Below are positions 5,212 through 5,324 of a stretch of 5,324 bases of DNA, piece after piece. Each line of letters begins with the position of its first letter. Position 1 is the stretch's first letter. A program made the position numbers and the translations under genes. Below the pieces are notes generated by a model. The model searched no databases and was not told the DNA's origin. It saw only the letters and a program-made list of their open reading frames with translations. Origin of the DNA: Saprospirales bacterium (GTDB lineage: Bacteria; Bacteroidota; Bacteroidia; Chitinophagales; Saprospiraceae); NCBI GenBank assembly GCA_024642645.1, contig JAHEAS010000298.1, forward strand, positions 1 through 5,324, given 5' to 3'.

Positions 5212-5324
5212 TTAACATCCCCCCTCCCTTGGCACCGCATAAATCACGCCGCCCGAAACGGACAAATTGAACACTTTTTTCTTGATAGAGGGAAGTAGCA
5301 GCTCCCATGTTTTACCCTTGTCTG
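5212..5324 (-). CDS. C-terminal end of an Asp-box (BNR-like) repeat protein, partial
   Basis: On the minus strand the frame is open from the right edge for 36 residues and stops at TAA (complement of 5212-5214). It begins DKGKTWELLLPSIKKKVFNL, where DKGKTW is the Asp-box core (S-x-D-x-G-x-T-W; the Ser would lie just beyond the edge). It continues SVSGGVIYAVPREGGC, a typical beta-propeller strand pair (xGGxIYAVP). Such repeats occur in sialidase-like and Ycf48-like propellers and in many secreted Bacteroidota proteins; the specific function cannot be told from the tail. After the propeller there is no T9SS-type C-terminal domain: the protein simply ends. The gene is convergent with the exporter operon, with 280 bp between stops. 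Confidence 0.7.
   Translation of the reverse strand, partial: DKGKTWELLLPSIKKKVFNLSVSGGVIYAVPREGGC

Overview
The window looks like chromosomal DNA of a member of the Bacteroidota (an inference). None of the start codons of the four main genes is preceded by a Shine-Dalgarno sequence; the leaders are A- or AC-rich instead. An AATTGGGG-type intergenic tandem repeat and a lipoprotein-type export adaptor also fit that phylum. No taxonomic marker gene is present, so the assignment is provisional.

Layout. Positions 1-80 may hold the last 25 codons of a + strand gene that enters from the left. Positions 89-199 (minus) encode a 36-residue stretch resembling the C-terminal end of an IS110-family transposase, with no start; it lies 10 bp beyond the stop codon of rlmF. 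Positions 210-1154 (minus) are a near full-length rlmF, the 23S rRNA m6A1618 methyltransferase. A 401-bp divergent intergenic region (1155-1555) follows. It carries a 27-bp dyad (1371-1397) and a Fur-box-like palindrome (1424-1442).

Next come three + strand genes of a MacAB/LolCDE/DevBCA-type tripartite exporter: a lipoprotein HlyD-type adaptor (1556-2644), an FtsX/MacB-type permease (2641-3900, ATGA overlap with the adaptor), and a LolD/MacB-type ATPase (4251-4931). The ATPase would energise the permease, whose large periplasmic domain would pass substrate through the adaptor to an outer-membrane channel. No TolC-like channel gene lies in the window and the substrate cannot be read from sequence.

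The permease and ATPase genes are separated by an unusual 350-bp gap. It begins, at the permease stop codon, with an 82-bp perfect 8-bp-period tandem repeat (ten units, seven of them AATTGGGG), which is a strong G-quadruplex candidate. The gap ends, directly against the ATPase start codon, with a C-rich 19-mer that is roughly complementary to the repeat. The two ends could therefore pair in the mRNA.

Downstream of the ATPase a second copy of the 27-bp dyad (5000-5026; 22/27 identical to the first, same arm and loop lengths) closes the locus, so the exporter genes are bracketed by a matching pair of palindromes. The right edge (5212-5324, minus) is the C-terminal end of an Asp-box (BNR-like) protein that is convergent with the exporter.

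The most noteworthy items are the bracketing dyads, the G-rich repeat and its C-rich counterpart, and the Fur-like operator. All are sequence observations; their functions are hypotheses.
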